The notes beneath the pieces were generated by a model, which was given only the letters and a program-made list of their open reading frames with translations, did no database searches and had not been told where the DNA came from. 43,884 nucleotides of DNA from Candidatus Gastranaerophilales bacterium (GTDB lineage: Bacteria > Cyanobacteriota > Vampirovibrionia > Gastranaerophilales > Gastranaerophilaceae), in assembly GCA_900768915.1 (NCBI GenBank), contig CAAGEQ010000003.1:1-43884 (forward strand). Reading direction: 5' to 3'. Made by a program: the position numbers and the translations under genes. Every line of letters starts with the position of its first letter. Position 1 is the stretch's first letter. This document shows positions 43,826 to 43,884 of the stretch, in pieces.

Positions 43826-43846
43826 ATGCTGAAATAAATTCAGCAT
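43792..43846. repeat. Pair of REP-like palindromes (ATTCCGAA and ATGCTGAA types)
   Basis: Two perfect 8-bp-arm palindromes with 5-nt loops (43792-43812, loop CTCGT; 43826-43846, loop ATAAA), 13 bases apart. At the equivalent place in repeat B copy 1 there is a single hybrid of the two. Confidence 0.82.
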
Positions 43847-43884
43847 GACTATTAAATAACATTTTGATTGTATTTCAATATATA

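Larger units (their letters stand above)
43415..43884. repeat. Noncoding repeat island at right edge
   Basis: About 470 bases without a gene. It carries a decayed family C palindrome with its AT-rich tail (43553-43600), an inverted copy of repeat B (43624-43825), and two adjacent REP-like palindromes (43792-43812 and 43826-43846). The upstream part should also hold the promoter of the minus-strand operon, which I could not pinpoint. Confidence 0.75.

Overview
The window is low-GC bacterial DNA with dense ordinary coding regions and a few noncoding islands full of repeats. The best fit is a gut-type non-photosynthetic relative of cyanobacteria (Vampirovibrionia/Melainabacteria, order Gastranaerophilales). 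The basis is an inference from three things: a complete minCDE operon and a GH57-DUF3536 glycosidase, both seen in cyanobacterial lineages; a lone hydF, which points to fermentative [FeFe] hydrogenase metabolism; and several lineage-restricted proteins carrying short SFTG or NF(K/N)G motifs. No rRNA or phylogenetic marker tree was available, so the placement is probable, not proven.

Layout: 1-368 repeat A, a palindrome and the groES leader. 369-2378 groES-groEL. 2561-3469 a GT8 glycosyltransferase on the minus strand. 3634-5427 typA/bipA. 5563-7124 an OadG-like sodium pump gamma subunit overlapping a NhaD/ArsB-type ion transporter. 7239-9653 ligA and a small membrane protein. 9663-10190 a tRNA cluster (Thr-Thr-Tyr) with a perfect promoter and a duplicated tRNA-Tyr 3' end plus terminator. 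10190-10589 scrambled repeats. 10590-12199 two lineage-specific minus-strand genes. 12263-12952 pnuC, abutting the minus-strand operon GT9 - pabBC fusion - pabA (16152 to 12953). 16268-18860 minCDE with unusual acidic extensions. 19009-20469 gltX, then tRNA-Gly. 20727-22800 rsmH, an FtsL-like protein and a small protein with a Cys-His-Asp arrangement. 22936-25155 a HerA-like protein lacking a P-loop, joined by a Gln/Pro/Glu-rich linker to a PcrA-type C-terminal domain. 25156-25754 a repeat island. 25755-29067 the minus-strand operon ribH-murQ-gpsA-ricT. 29148-30269 a regulator with four GntR winged helices. 30528-32900 a degenerate PurN-like protein with a Cys-rich tail, deoC and ychF. 32989-36464 a secreted repeat protein, a small unknown and two putative HExxH metalloproteins. 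36634-36707 tRNA-Ile. 36844-38034 hydF. 38265-40310 a large SFTG-motif membrane protein. 40347-43414 a minus-strand operon of an exported OB-fold-like protein and a GH57 glycosidase. 43415-43884 another repeat island.

Most genes are housekeeping: protein folding, translation, DNA ligation, division-site placement, folate precursor, riboflavin, NAD precursor and phospholipid precursor synthesis, and cell-wall recycling. The least ordinary items are the four-domain GntR regulator with a 13-bp motif repeated upstream of the genes on both of its sides, the HerA/PcrA-domain chimera, the degenerate formyltransferase, the hyper-acidic MinE tail, the pair of HExxH proteins, and an interrelated set of intergenic repeats (A, B, C and small palindromes) that occur as intact, inverted, hybrid and internally deleted copies.
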